Shown here: in pieces, positions 1 through 7,754 of the stretch | Layout of the letters: each line of letters starts with the position of its first letter | How positions within the stretch are numbered: the stretch's first letter is position 1 | Assembly: GCA_019115425.1 (NCBI GenBank) | Contig: DXDO01000193.1 | Span: 1 to 27,402, forward strand | Origin: Candidatus Agathobaculum merdigallinarum | GTDB lineage: Bacteria; Bacillota; Clostridia; Oscillospirales; Butyricicoccaceae | Direction of reading: 5' to 3' | Length of the DNA stretch: 27,402 bases | Program-made: the position numbers and the translations under genes | Notes under the pieces: model-generated | The model's database searches: none | Told to the model about the DNA's origin: nothing | What the model saw: the letters and a program-made list of their open reading frames with translations, nothing else

Positions 1-551
1 GTGAAAATATCGGTCGCGGCCATCTCCTTGGCGACCACGTCGGCCTCGGCGGGCGGCAGCTGCGCGCCGTCCTCCCAGTAGACCTTATAGCCGTTGTACT
101 CCTTGGGGTTGTGGGACGCGGTGATATTGATACCCGCGATGCAGCCGTAATGGCGGATCGCAAAGGAAAGCTCGGGCGTGGGGCGCAGTTCATCGAACAG
201 CAGCGCCTTGATGCCGCTCGCCGCGAGAATGCAGGCGGACTGCTTGGCAAATTCGGGCGAGAAATGGCGGCTGTCATACGCGATCGCAACGCCGCGGTCC
301 ATGGCCGCCTTGCCGTTCGAGATGATCAGGTTTGCAAGGCCCTGCGCCGCCTGACCGACCGTAAAGCGGTTCATGCGGTTCAGGCCGATGCCGAGCACGC
401 CGCGCAGGCCGGCTGTACCGAACGACAGGGGCGCAAAAAAGCGGCTTTCGATCTCTTCCTGATTGCCTTCTACCGACTGAAGCTCTGCGCGCTCCTCATC
501 CGAAAGCGCGGGATTCTCCAGCCAGCGTTTGTATTCCGACATATAATCCAT
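1..551 (-). CDS. Phosphoglucomutase/phosphomannomutase family protein, N-terminal part (runs off the left edge)
   Basis: Alpha-D-phosphohexomutase interconverting hexose 1- and 6-phosphates, a cytosolic step toward cell-envelope sugars. The visible 183 residues contain the early motif FGTAGLRG (about residues 43-50) and the phosphoserine loop TASHNPKEYNGYK near residues 146-158, whose Ser carries the catalytic phosphate. Only the first domain is seen; the metal-binding and sugar-binding domains lie outside the window. The ATG at 551 is chosen because it follows a GAGGTGAT ribosome site. The N-terminus MDYMSEYKRWLENP resembles the long phospho-sugar mutase subfamily (about 550-580 residues). 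Glucose versus mannose preference cannot be told from this part. It is transcribed divergently from murT. Confidence 0.9.
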   Translation of the reverse strand, partial: MDYMSEYKRWLENPALSDEERAELQSVEGNQEEIESRFFAPLSFGTAGLRGVLGIGLNRMNRFTVGQAAQGLANLIISNGKAAMDRGVAIAYDSRHFSPEFAKQSACILAASGIKALLFDELRPTPELSFAIRHYGCIAGINITASHNPKEYNGYKVYWEDGAQLPPAEADVVAKEMAATDIF

Positions 552-595
552 TGGTATCACCTCATCCTGATTTTAGGGCCAAAGCCACTATCTAA

Positions 596-623
596 ATTAT
601 ACAATATCTGTCTGTCAATGCAA
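596..623 (-). promoter_or_regulatory. Sigma-A-type promoter for the phosphohexomutase gene
   Basis: On the minus strand, TTGCAT (623-618) is separated by 16 nt from a consensus TATAAT (601-596), about 45 nt upstream of the start codon at 551. A TTGACA also occurs on this strand but is only 11 nt from the -10 box, so it is not used in this model. Confidence 0.6.
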
Positions 624-810
624 GAGGTTTTGCGCGAATTCGTAAAAAACGATTGTTGTTCCGGTCATGATACACAAGAAATGGCAGCCGTTTCTGTCGA
701 TTTCGTACTGGAATCCGGCCATAATGCGGAATCACTGCCCGCACCCGTCTATTTCGTAGAAATTTTTCCGTGTTTTTTGTGCAAACCGCCCCTGCATACC
801 ACATCCATGC
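624..810. other. Non-coding core of the divergent intergenic region
   Basis: The gap between the phosphohexomutase start (551) and the murT start (877) is 325 nt. It holds the two outward-facing promoters listed separately. Between them I see no open frame with a ribosome site, no strong hairpin and no recognised riboswitch. Confidence 0.5.
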
Positions 811-839
811 TTGTACTGCACGCCGAAATGCGGTATACT
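811..839 (+). promoter_or_regulatory. Sigma-A-type promoter for murT-gatD
   Basis: TTGTAC (811-816), a 17-nt spacer, then TATACT (834-839). Transcription would start near 846, leaving a leader of about 30 nt before the murT ATG at 877. Confidence 0.65.
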
Positions 840-876
840 TTTCTATAGGAAATTGACAGATAAAAGGGGTCATGAT

Positions 877-2247
877 ATGAAGCTCCAAACCAGACTGGCG
901 GTTCTGGTATGCAAGGCCTCCGGCGCGCTGCTGCGCAAGCTGGGGCGCGGCGGTACCAACCTGCCCGGCAGGCTTGCGCTGAAAATTGACAAAAACATCC
1001 TGGGTGAATTGTCTCGCGGGGTCAAGGTCACGGTCGTGACCGGCACCAACGGCAAAACCACCACCTCCCGCATGATCGAGCAGGCGTTCGCGGATGCGGG
1101 GCTGAAATACTTCTCCAACAAGTCAGGCGCCAACCTGCTGACCGGCATCATCGCGGTTTTCGCCCAGCACTGCACGCTGTCCGGCAAGTGCCCGTATACC
1201 CACGCGCTGATCGAGTGCGACGAGGCCGCGTTCCGCAAAACCAGCGAGTACCTGCCGGTCGTGTGTCTGGTGGTGAACAACATCTTCCGCGACCAGCTCG
1301 ACCGCTACGGCGAGATCACCCACACCTTGAACGCCATCCGCGAGGGCATTACCCACATTCCGGACGCGACGCTCTGCTTAAACGCGGACTGCTCGCTCAC
1401 CGCTTCGCTCGCGGAGAAAATCCCGAACAAGGTGCTGTGGTTTGGCGTCAACGTACCGATCTACGCGGATACTGCGCATGAGCTGTCGGACGCACCCTAC
1501 TGCATCCACTGCAAGACCGAATACCAATATGATTATATGACCTACGGCCATTTGGGCGGCTTCCGCTGCCCCAAATGCGGCTACCATCGGCGCGAGCCCG
1601 AGGTCGCCGTGACCAAGGTGGTCAAGACCGGCGCGGATTCGTCCGATATCGTGCTGAATATGTTCGGGCGGGTGCATGAGGTACACGTCAACCTGCCGGG
1701 CGGCTACAATATCTACAACGCGGCAGCGGCGGCCGCTGCGTCCCATGTGGCCGGTATCGACGAGGAGACCGCGGTCGGCGCACTCGGCCAGTTCGAGTGC
1801 GGCTTCGGCCGCGCGGAGCAGTTCACGCTCGGCAAGGCGCAGGCGCGCATGATGCTGGTCAAAAATCCGGCGGGCTTCAATCAGGTCATCAACCTGATCT
1901 CGCACGACGAGGGCTGCTGCAAGCTCGCCTTCCTGCTCAACGACCGCTTTGCGGACGGCACGGACATCAGCTGGATCTGGGACGTGGACTTTGAAACACT
2001 TGCCGCGCAGCAGGTGCGCTTCCCGCGCATTTTTGTTTCGGGCGTGCGCGCGGACGATATGGCGCTGCGCCTGAAATACGCGGGCTTTGCGGCGGACAGG
2101 CTGGAGGTTATCCGGGATTACGACGCCCTGCTCACCGAGGTGGGCGCGGACGATACGCCCGCCTTCCTGATGCCGACCTACACCGCCATGTTCGACCTGC
2201 GCGGCGAGATCGGCAAGCATACGGATGTCAAGGCGTTTTACGAATAA
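877..2247 (+). CDS. murT: Lipid II isoglutaminyl synthase, MurT subunit
   Basis: Mur-ligase-like subunit that with GatD amidates the alpha-carboxyl of D-glutamate in lipid II, a peptidoglycan modification typical of Gram-positive bacteria. At 456 residues it has the family length. The P-loop GTNGKTTT is at residues 56-63 (Lys60). A Cys4 zinc-ribbon insertion follows in the middle domain (CIHC ... CPKC, about residues 205-230), diagnostic for MurT versus other Mur ligases. The C-terminal DUF1727-type region has DGTDISWIWDVDFE, the segment carrying the catalytic Asp. An in-frame start at 811 exists but lies inside the promoter; ATG 877 follows AAAAGGGG and is preferred. gatD begins 15 nt after the stop, so the two are co-transcribed. 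Confidence 0.95.
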   Translation: MKLQTRLAVLVCKASGALLRKLGRGGTNLPGRLALKIDKNILGELSRGVKVTVVTGTNGKTTTSRMIEQAFADAGLKYFSNKSGANLLTGIIAVFAQHCTLSGKCPYTHALIECDEAAFRKTSEYLPVVCLVVNNIFRDQLDRYGEITHTLNAIREGITHIPDATLCLNADCSLTASLAEKIPNKVLWFGVNVPIYADTAHELSDAPYCIHCKTEYQYDYMTYGHLGGFRCPKCGYHRREPEVAVTKVVKTGADSSDIVLNMFGRVHEVHVNLPGGYNIYNAAAAAAASHVAGIDEETAVGALGQFECGFGRAEQFTLGKAQARMMLVKNPAGFNQVINLISHDEGCCKLAFLLNDRFADGTDISWIWDVDFETLAAQQVRFPRIFVSGVRADDMALRLKYAGFAADRLEVIRDYDALLTEVGADDTPAFLMPTYTAMFDLRGEIGKHTDVKAFYE

Positions 2248-2262
2248 GGAGGGATACCGGAA

Positions 2263-3000
2263 ATGGAACTGAATATCTGCCATCTGTACCCGGATATCCT
2301 CAACCTGTACGGCGACCGGGGCAACATCATCACCATGAAGCGGCGGCTCGAGGACCGCGGCATCAAGGCCAATATCGAGGAGTGCTCGATCGGCCAGCCG
2401 CTGGATATCGAAAAGCACGACATCTTTTTCATCGGCGGCGGGCAGGATTTCGAGCAGGAAGTGCTGCTGCGCGACCTCGCGGGCGGCAAAGCGCGCGAGA
2501 TCCGCGCCGCGGTCGAGGATGAAAAGGTGTTCCTCGCGATCTGCGGCGGCTACCAGATGCTCGGCCAGTACTACAAAACCTGGGACGGCAACCAGCTGGA
2601 CTTTATCGGCGCCATCAATGTACACACCATCGGCGCCAAGGAGCGCATGATCGGCAACTACATGTTCCGAACCACACCGGAGAGCAGCGGCTCGGTCGTG
2701 GTCGGTTTTGAGAACCACTCCGGCAAGACCTGGCTGGGCGAGGACGTGGCCCCGCTGGGCATGGTGCTCAAGGGCTGCGGCAACAACGGCGAGGACCAGA
2801 CCGAGGGCGCGCGGTACAAAAACGTATTCGCGACCTACTCGCACGGCTCGCTGCTGCCCAAAAACCCCGTGCTGTGCGACTTTATCCTGCAAACCGCGCT
2901 CCTGCGCAAGTATGACACTGCCGAGCCGCTCGCGTCGCTCGACGATACGCTGGAAAATAACGCCCATAACTATATGGAACAGCGCCTCGGCAAAAACTAA
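2263..3000 (+). CDS. gatD: Lipid II isoglutaminyl synthase, glutamine amidotransferase subunit GatD
   Basis: Class I (triad) glutaminase of the MurT/GatD complex; it releases ammonia from glutamine, which MurT uses to amidate lipid II. At 245 residues it is normal length. The nucleophile elbow is LAICGGYQMLGQ with Cys94, and the catalytic His194 lies in YSHGSLLPKNP, both at the expected family positions. The CobB/CobQ-like fold and the direct partnership with murT exclude cobyric acid synthase. The ATG at 2263 follows AAGGAGGG. The gene ends at 3000, immediately before a run of hairpins that should stop transcription ahead of the convergent serA gene. Confidence 0.95.
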   Translation: MELNICHLYPDILNLYGDRGNIITMKRRLEDRGIKANIEECSIGQPLDIEKHDIFFIGGGQDFEQEVLLRDLAGGKAREIRAAVEDEKVFLAICGGYQMLGQYYKTWDGNQLDFIGAINVHTIGAKERMIGNYMFRTTPESSGSVVVGFENHSGKTWLGEDVAPLGMVLKGCGNNGEDQTEGARYKNVFATYSHGSLLPKNPVLCDFILQTALLRKYDTAEPLASLDDTLENNAHNYMEQRLGKN

Positions 3001-3010
3001 GAAAAAGCCA

Positions 3011-3035
3011 AACCCCCGGACAGTGTCCGGGGGTT
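3011..3035. terminator. Intrinsic terminator after gatD
   Basis: Perfect inverted repeat, 11-bp stem (AACCCCCGGAC/GTCCGGGGGTT) with a 3-nt loop, followed by a pyrimidine-rich TCTCTCT stretch. A-rich flank on the left could serve minus-strand transcripts too. Confidence 0.7.
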
Positions 3036-3069
3036 CTCTCTATCCGCGCCATCGGCGCGCATCCAACAG

Positions 3070-3097
3070 AAAAGAGACCGCGTCTGCGGCCTCTTTT
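3070..3097. terminator. Bidirectional terminator between gatD and serA
   Basis: Stem AAAAGAG-A-CCGC / GCGG-C-CTCTTTT with one mismatch and a GTCT loop. The AAAA/TTTT base gives a T-run on either strand, as expected between convergent genes. Confidence 0.7.
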
Positions 3098-3248
3098 CAT
3101 CAAACCGCCCGGCTTTGCCGGGTGGTTTGATACAGGAAAGCGATTTTGTGTGCCGCTCCGCGGCGCGCAAATATCGCGCTTTGGACGCATCCGCGCGCCG
3201 CGCGGTGCGTCCTCTCTCGTCCGAACCTGTACGGTTCGGACGAAGCAG

Positions 3249-4400
3249 TTAGATCGTGCGCACCGAGATCATGCCCTCGATCGCGCGGAGCGCATCCAGA
3301 TTTTGCTCGGTGGGCTGCTCGGCGACATCCACGATGGTGTAGGCATAGTCGCCCTTGGAGCGGTTGCCCATGTTCTCGATATTGCACTTGACCGCCGCCG
3401 TGATCGACGCGATCATGTTCGGGATGTTCTTGTGGATCATGCAGATGCGGCAGCCGCCCTCATACGGCACCTTGAGGTTCGGGAAGTTGACCGAATTGCG
3501 GATGGTGCCGGTCTCAAGGTAATCGCAGATCTCCCTGACCGCCATCTTCGCGCAGTTATCCTCGCTCTCCGGCGTGGAAGCGCCGAGATGAGGCAGGGTA
3601 ATGGCGTTCTCCTGCGCCAGGATCTCGTCGGATGCAAAGTCGGATACATAGGCCGCGACCTTGCCGCTCTCGAGCGCCTTCGCCATGGCCTGCGTATCGA
3701 CCAGCTCGCCGCGCGCGAGATTGATCACGCGCACGCCGTCCTTCATCTTGTCGATCGCTTCCGCGCTGATGATGCCGCGGGTGTCCGGCAGCAGCGGGAC
3801 ATGCACGGTGATATAATCGCAGTTGGCGAAAATCTGGTCCAGCTCGGTCACATGCTTGACCGAACGGGATAAGCTGAGCGCCCCGTCAACCGACAGGAAC
3901 GGGTCGTAGCCCCAGACCTCCATGTCCAGGCCGATAGCCGCATTTGCCACCTTAACGCCGATCGCGCCCAGACCGATCACACCCAGCTTCTTGCCCGCGA
4001 TCTCCGGGCCGGCATAGGTCGCCTTGCCTTTTTCAGCGGCCGGACCGATATCCGACGTGCCGGCAAGTCCCTTTACCCAGTTCGCGCCCTGCACCACCTT
4101 GCGGGAGGCCAGCAGCAGCGCGCAAACGACCAGCTCCTTGACCGCGTTTGCGTTCGCACCCGGGGTGTTGAACACCACAATGCCCCCCTCGGCGCAGCGG
4201 TCAAGCGGAATGTTGTTGACGCCCGCGCCCGCGCGCGCAATGCACTTGAGGTTTTTCGGGAACTGCACGTCGTGCAGCTTGGCCGAGCGGACGAGGACCG
4301 CGTCGTAGTCCTCAAAATCCTCTGAGCAGGTGTACTTTGCCGGATCGAGATCGTTCAGACCGACCTTGGAAATCTTATTGTAAAGCTTTACGTTGTACAT
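3249..4400 (-). CDS. serA: D-3-phosphoglycerate dehydrogenase with C-terminal ACT domain
   Basis: Catalyses NAD-dependent oxidation of 3-phosphoglycerate to 3-phosphohydroxypyruvate, the first step of serine synthesis. 383 residues, the short SerA type. Visible are the substrate loop AGAGVNNIPLDRC, the Rossmann motif GLGAIG (143-148), catalytic Arg230 (NLARGELV), Glu near 259 and His271 (LPHLGAS). The last 70 residues (from about 315) form an ACT domain, which in this family allows serine feedback. ATG 4400 is chosen because AGAGGAG lies 8 nt upstream; an in-frame GTG at 4409 sits in that site. Transcribed in the same direction as serC, but 192 nt of hairpins separate the two genes. Confidence 0.95.
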   Translation of the reverse strand: MYNVKLYNKISKVGLNDLDPAKYTCSEDFEDYDAVLVRSAKLHDVQFPKNLKCIARAGAGVNNIPLDRCAEGGIVVFNTPGANANAVKELVVCALLLASRKVVQGANWVKGLAGTSDIGPAAEKGKATYAGPEIAGKKLGVIGLGAIGVKVANAAIGLDMEVWGYDPFLSVDGALSLSRSVKHVTELDQIFANCDYITVHVPLLPDTRGIISAEAIDKMKDGVRVINLARGELVDTQAMAKALESGKVAAYVSDFASDEILAQENAITLPHLGASTPESEDNCAKMAVREICDYLETGTIRNSVNFPNLKVPYEGGCRICMIHKNIPNMIASITAAVKCNIENMGNRSKGDYAYTIVDVAEQPTEQNLDALRAIEGMISVRTI

Positions 4401-4458
4401 AGGATGCACTCCTCTTTATCTTGTTTATGCTCTCACAGAGCGAAGCGACATAAAATAA

Positions 4459-4491
4459 CAAATTTCCAAGGACATGCGCCTTGGAAATTTG
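4459..4491 (-). terminator. Second terminator or attenuator-like hairpin upstream of serA
   Basis: Perfect 13-bp stem CAAATTTCCAAGG/CCTTGGAAATTTG. On the minus strand it is followed by TTATTTTAT, so it could terminate read-through from serC about 60 nt before the serA start. No clear serA promoter was found between it and serA, so an attenuation role is possible. Confidence 0.5.
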
Positions 4492-4530
4492 CCCACGACC
4501 CAGCGGCCTTGGGCCGCGACCGGGGGTATC

Positions 4531-4558
4531 AAAAATCAGTTTACCGGAACTGATTTTT
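4531..4558 (-). terminator. Intrinsic terminator downstream of serC
   Basis: Stem AAAAATCAGTT/AACTGATTTTT, 6-nt loop, 35 nt past the serC stop. The minus-strand transcript ends the stem in a run of five T. Confidence 0.65.
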
Positions 4559-4592
4559 GTATATAGGGGGTACTGGGTACCCCCTATAAGAT

Positions 4593-5684
4593 TTACGCGT
4601 TTTCCGCCGCGAACTTCTTCATGAAGTCGATCAGATACTCCACGCCCTCGATCGGCATCGCGTTGTAGATGGACGCGCGCATACCGCCGACCGAACGGTG
4701 GCCCTTGAGGTTAGACATGCCCGCCGCCGCGGACTCCTTGGCGAACTTCGCGTCCAGCTCGTCATTGCCGGTGCGGAAGGTGACGTTCATGTGGCTGCGG
4801 GAAGCCTTTTCCGCAACCGCCTTGTAGAAGTCCTGGCTGTCGAGGTAGTCATACAGCAGGGCGGAACGCTTTTGCGCGCGCTCCTGCATGGCCCCTACGC
4901 CGCCCATCTGCTCGACCCACTCGAGCACGAGGCCGAGGACGTAGATGCCGTATGTGGGGGGCGTGTTGTACATGGATTCCTTGTCGGCCATGGTCTTCCA
5001 GTCCAGCATGACCGGATATTTTTCCAGCGGGTAGCTGCCCAGCAGATCCTCACGCACGATCACGACCGTAACACCCGCGGGGCCCATGTTCTTCTGCGCG
5101 CCCGCGTAGATCACGCCGTATTTGGAAACGTCCACCGGCTTCGACAGGATGTTGGACGACATATCCGCCACCAGCGGCACGCCGACCGGCGTCTCGGGGT
5201 CGTACTGGTACTCGGTGCCGTAGATGGTGTTGTTGGCGCAGATGTAGAAGTAATCCGCGTCCGGACGGATATCCAGCTCAGCCTGCGTCGGCACGCGGTC
5301 GAAATTGCCCTCCTTGGAGGAGAAGGCAACGTGGATGTCGCCGAACTTGACGGCTTCCTTGTAGGCATTATTGGCGAAGTTGCCGGTGATTGCATAGTCC
5401 GCCTTGCCGGTCTTCATCAGGTTCATCGGGATGGCCGCGAACTGCGTCGTTGCGCCGCCCTGCAGGAACAGGACCTTGTAATTCTCCGGAATGGAGAGCA
5501 CGCGGCGCATGGCCGCCTCGGTCTCCTTGATGATGCCGTCGTATACCTTGGAGCGGTGACTCATCTCCATGACGGACATACCTGAGCCCTTGTAGTTCAG
5601 CATTTCGGACGCACATCGCTCGAGTACGGGAACCGGAAGCATGGACGGGCCGGCGGAGAAGTTGTAAATACGATTGTCTGCCAT
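4593..5684 (-). CDS. serC: Phosphoserine aminotransferase
   Basis: PLP enzyme that converts 3-phosphohydroxypyruvate and glutamate to phosphoserine and 2-oxoglutarate. 363 residues, normal for SerC. The N-terminal signature NFSAGPSMLP (8-17), GGATTQF (77-83) and the PLP lysine Lys198 in AGAQKNMGPAG are all present. The open frame extends much further upstream, but homology starts at MADNRIYNFSAGP, and ATG 5684 has an AGGCAGGT site, so 5684 is the start. No serB phosphatase is seen in the window. Its own upstream region carries a -10 box near 5750. Confidence 0.95.
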   Translation of the reverse strand: MADNRIYNFSAGPSMLPVPVLERCASEMLNYKGSGMSVMEMSHRSKVYDGIIKETEAAMRRVLSIPENYKVLFLQGGATTQFAAIPMNLMKTGKADYAITGNFANNAYKEAVKFGDIHVAFSSKEGNFDRVPTQAELDIRPDADYFYICANNTIYGTEYQYDPETPVGVPLVADMSSNILSKPVDVSKYGVIYAGAQKNMGPAGVTVVIVREDLLGSYPLEKYPVMLDWKTMADKESMYNTPPTYGIYVLGLVLEWVEQMGGVGAMQERAQKRSALLYDYLDSQDFYKAVAEKASRSHMNVTFRTGNDELDAKFAKESAAAGMSNLKGHRSVGGMRASIYNAMPIEGVEYLIDFMKKFAAENA

Positions 5685-5721
5685 AGTGATAGTTACCTGC
5701 CTTTCAATAATCAGCGTGCTG

Positions 5722-5750
5722 TTCCTTATAGGAATGCAATATCCATTATA
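5722..5750 (-). promoter_or_regulatory. Possible serC promoter -10 box and small palindrome
   Basis: On the minus strand a consensus TATAAT lies at 5750-5745, about 60 nt upstream of the serC start; no good -35 box is found at the usual distance. A TTCCT-TAT-AGGAA inverted repeat (5722-5734) lies between this box and the gene and could be an operator. The sequence alone does not prove it. Confidence 0.3.
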
Positions 5751-5895
5751 ATATACGGCAGGATAATTTACTACAGGAATATAAACCAAAATTCCATCTG
5801 GAAAAGACGAATGTATGCACATTATGGACAGAGATTTGCTGCGGTTTCGCCGCGTCTCCGCAGGAAATGCGCCGCGCGGCCGACATCTGCAAAGT

Positions 5896-5925
5896 TTGCA
5901 ACTTCGCGGCCCCGTGTGGTATACT
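5896..5925 (+). promoter_or_regulatory. Sigma-A-type promoter for the decarboxylase-darA-holB-ricT operon
   Basis: TTGCAA (5896-5901), 18-nt spacer, TATACT (5920-5925). The predicted start of transcription is about 35 nt before the ATG at 5967. Confidence 0.6.
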
Positions 5926-5966
5926 AGGACATCATACCGATATCCATCCGAAGGGAGGCCGCGCCC

Positions 5967-7406
5967 ATGCCCCGACGCAAGCAACCATCTCAGCGCGCCC
6001 AGCCGAATTTCCGGCAGATCAACCGGCTGCTGCCGTTTACAAACGCGCCGCTGTTCCACGCGCTGCAGCTGCTCGCCACGGGCGACTCCGCGCGCTTTCA
6101 CATGCCGGGCCACAAGGGCGAGCCGCTGTTCAATACCTACGCTGAGATTTTTGCCATCGACTTCACCGAAACCTACGGCACGGGCAACCTGTATCTGGGC
6201 GACGGCCCCATCCGCGATGCGGAGGTCGCGGCGGCGCTCTATTTCGGCGCGTCCGACTGCTTTTTTCTCACCGGCGGATCGACGCAGGGCATTTTGGCCA
6301 TGCTCGCCGCCGCCGTGGGCAAGGGCGGAAGCGTACTGCTCGACAGGGAATGCCACAAATCGGTCTGCCATGCGTGCGCGCTGCTGGATATCACGCCGTA
6401 TTTTGTCTCAGCGCCGCTGATCGAGCCGTTCGCGGTATCCGGCGAGCTGCCCAAAGAGACGGTCGAGCGCGCGCTCATCGACCATCCGGACGTTCAGGCG
6501 GTGCTGGTCACCTCGCCGACCTATTACGGCGTGCGCCGCGCGCTCCCCGAACTGGCCGATCTGTGCCGCGCCTTCGGCAAGCGCCTGCTGGTGGACGCCG
6601 CGCACGGCGCGCATTTTCCGGCGGTCGGCCTGCCCGCGCCCATCGCGGAGGGGGCGGATATGGCCGTGCTTTCCATGCACAAAACGCTCCCCTGCCTGGG
6701 GCAGGGCGCGGTCGTTTTGTGCGGCGCAGATGCAGACAGGCGCGCGCTGCGCGAATACACCGCGCTGTTCGGCACCTCCAGCCCGTCTTATCCGATCATG
6801 GCTTCCATCGACCTCGCCCGCGCCTATACCGAAGGCCCCGGGCGCGACACCTACCGCCGCGCCGCCGAAGCCTGCGGCGAGCTGCGCGAATACGTCGGAC
6901 GGCGCACGGGCTTTACGCCGCTGACCGAGGAAGCCTTTCCCGCGCTCGATCCCTGCCGCCTGACCGTCTGCACTGCGGGTACGGATATCACCGGCCATCA
7001 GCTTGCCGACATGCTGTGGAGCGAATACGGCGTAGCCTGCGAGATGGCGGACGACCGCAACGCGGTATTCATCCTGACCGGCGCGGATACTGCCGTTTCC
7101 CTGCATCGGCTACGCCGCGGCCTGCGCCGCATCTCAAACCGGCGGCACGAGACGCTGGCGCCGCCGCCTGCCGCGCCTTTCCCGCCCGCCGAGCGCGTGA
7201 TGACGGTGCGCGAAGCATGGTTCTCGCACACCGGCCGCGTCGAGCCGGCTGCGGCGGAAGGGCTGATCTGCGCACGGCCCGTCACGCCCTATCCGCCCGG
7301 CGTCCCCCTGCTCTGGCCGGGCGAGAAAATTACCCGCGCGCACATTGAACTTATCCGCGAAAGATGGTACAATGAAATCGGTGAAATCACCGTGGTGATT
7401 TCGTAA
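5967..7406 (+). CDS. Orn/Lys/Arg decarboxylase-type PLP-dependent protein (YaaO-like)
   Basis: Fold-type I PLP enzyme of the Orn/Lys/Arg decarboxylase major domain family; the substrate cannot be assigned. 479 residues. Early motif FHMPGHKGEP (44-53), cofactor-binding GGSTQG (103-108), Asp210/His213 in VDAAHGAHFP, and the PLP lysine Lys239 in SMHKTLP. The C-terminal domain is present (to about residue 475). ATG 5967 follows AAGGGAGG. In Bacillus a homologue (yaaO) sits at the head of the tmk-yaaQ-yaaR-holB-yaaT cluster; the same order is kept here without tmk and yaaR. The 24-nt gap to darA suggests co-transcription. Arginine decarboxylation for polyamines is a guess from family naming only. 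Confidence 0.8.
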   Translation: MPRRKQPSQRAQPNFRQINRLLPFTNAPLFHALQLLATGDSARFHMPGHKGEPLFNTYAEIFAIDFTETYGTGNLYLGDGPIRDAEVAAALYFGASDCFFLTGGSTQGILAMLAAAVGKGGSVLLDRECHKSVCHACALLDITPYFVSAPLIEPFAVSGELPKETVERALIDHPDVQAVLVTSPTYYGVRRALPELADLCRAFGKRLLVDAAHGAHFPAVGLPAPIAEGADMAVLSMHKTLPCLGQGAVVLCGADADRRALREYTALFGTSSPSYPIMASIDLARAYTEGPGRDTYRRAAEACGELREYVGRRTGFTPLTEEAFPALDPCRLTVCTAGTDITGHQLADMLWSEYGVACEMADDRNAVFILTGADTAVSLHRLRRGLRRISNRRHETLAPPPAAPFPPAERVMTVREAWFSHTGRVEPAAAEGLICARPVTPYPPGVPLLWPGEKITRAHIELIRERWYNEIGEITVVIS

Positions 7407-7430
7407 ACCACCCAAAGGGGGAACTTTGTT

Positions 7431-7754
7431 ATGAAAATGGTGCTTGCTATCATCAATTACGATGACGCGCAGGACGTGATCAATAACCTGATGAAGGCCG
7501 GCTTCCAAATCACCAAGCTGGCGACAACCGGCGGCTTTCTCAAAGCGGGCAACGTCACCATCCTGGTCGGTCTGGACGAATCCAAGCTGGACGAGTGCTT
7601 CGACATCATCCGCGAGCATTCCTCCACGCGCAAGCAGATCATCCCCACCACCGCCGAGCTGGGCATGGGCTTTTTCCCGTCCACGCCCGTACAGGTTGAC
7701 GTGGGCGGCGCGACGGTGTTCGTGCTCAACGTCGAGCGCTTTGAAAAGCTTTGA
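7431..7754 (+). CDS. darA: Cyclic-di-AMP receptor of the DarA/PstA (YaaQ) family
   Basis: Small PII-like trimeric protein that binds c-di-AMP; its downstream partner is not settled in the family. 107 residues, the usual length. The ligand-binding segment TTGGFLKAGNVTILVGLD (about 37-54) and the later GMGFFPSTPVQVDVGGATVFV segment match the family. ATG 7431 follows AAAGGGGG. The stop TGA overlaps the TTG start of holB (TTGA), suggesting translational coupling. The darA-holB-ricT order is widely conserved in Firmicutes. Confidence 0.92.
   Translation: MKMVLAIINYDDAQDVINNLMKAGFQITKLATTGGFLKAGNVTILVGLDESKLDECFDIIREHSSTRKQIIPTTAELGMGFFPSTPVQVDVGGATVFVLNVERFEKL

Larger units (their letters stand above)
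3011..3243. repeat. String of seven different hairpins filling the gatD/serA gap
   Basis: Consecutive inverted repeats: 3011-3035, 3045-3059 (CGCGCC/GGCGCG), 3070-3097, 3102-3128 (12-bp stem with one G-T pair, TTT loop), 3145-3171, 3183-3212 (14 bp with one bulged T), and 3217-3243 (11-bp perfect stem, 5-nt loop). They differ in sequence and leave little unpaired DNA. The first two T-flanked ones act plausibly as terminators; the role of the rest is unknown. Confidence 0.7.
4429..4588. repeat. String of five hairpins between serC and serA
   Basis: Inverted repeats at 4429-4441 (5 bp), 4459-4491 (13-bp perfect stem, 7-nt loop), 4503-4517 (GCGGCC/GGCCGC), 4531-4558 (11-bp perfect stem) and 4562-4588 (12-bp perfect stem, 3-nt loop). 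Together they fill the gap between two genes of one pathway read in the same direction. Confidence 0.75.

Noticed and set aside
111..848. 245-residue plus-strand frame over the phosphohexomutase and the intergenic region
   Set aside because: Antisense to the catalytic serine loop region and includes two promoters.
1378..2967. 529-residue open frame antisense to murT and gatD
   Set aside because: It is opposite two well-supported genes, has no ribosome site or recognisable domain, and is a shadow of GC-rich codons.
3150..3872. 240-residue plus-strand frame across the hairpin string and serA 3' end
   Set aside because: Crosses several hairpins and is antisense to the conserved part of serA.
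4401..4592. T-box or serine-responsive riboswitch in the serC-serA gap
   Set aside because: No T-box sequence or specifier loop pattern was recognised; only simple hairpins are seen.
4698..5585. 295-residue open frame antisense to serC
   Set aside because: Low-information composition and complete overlap with serC; no family resemblance.
5685..6371. Extended N-terminus of serC
   Set aside because: The extension runs over the divergent promoter region; family homology begins exactly at ATG 5684.
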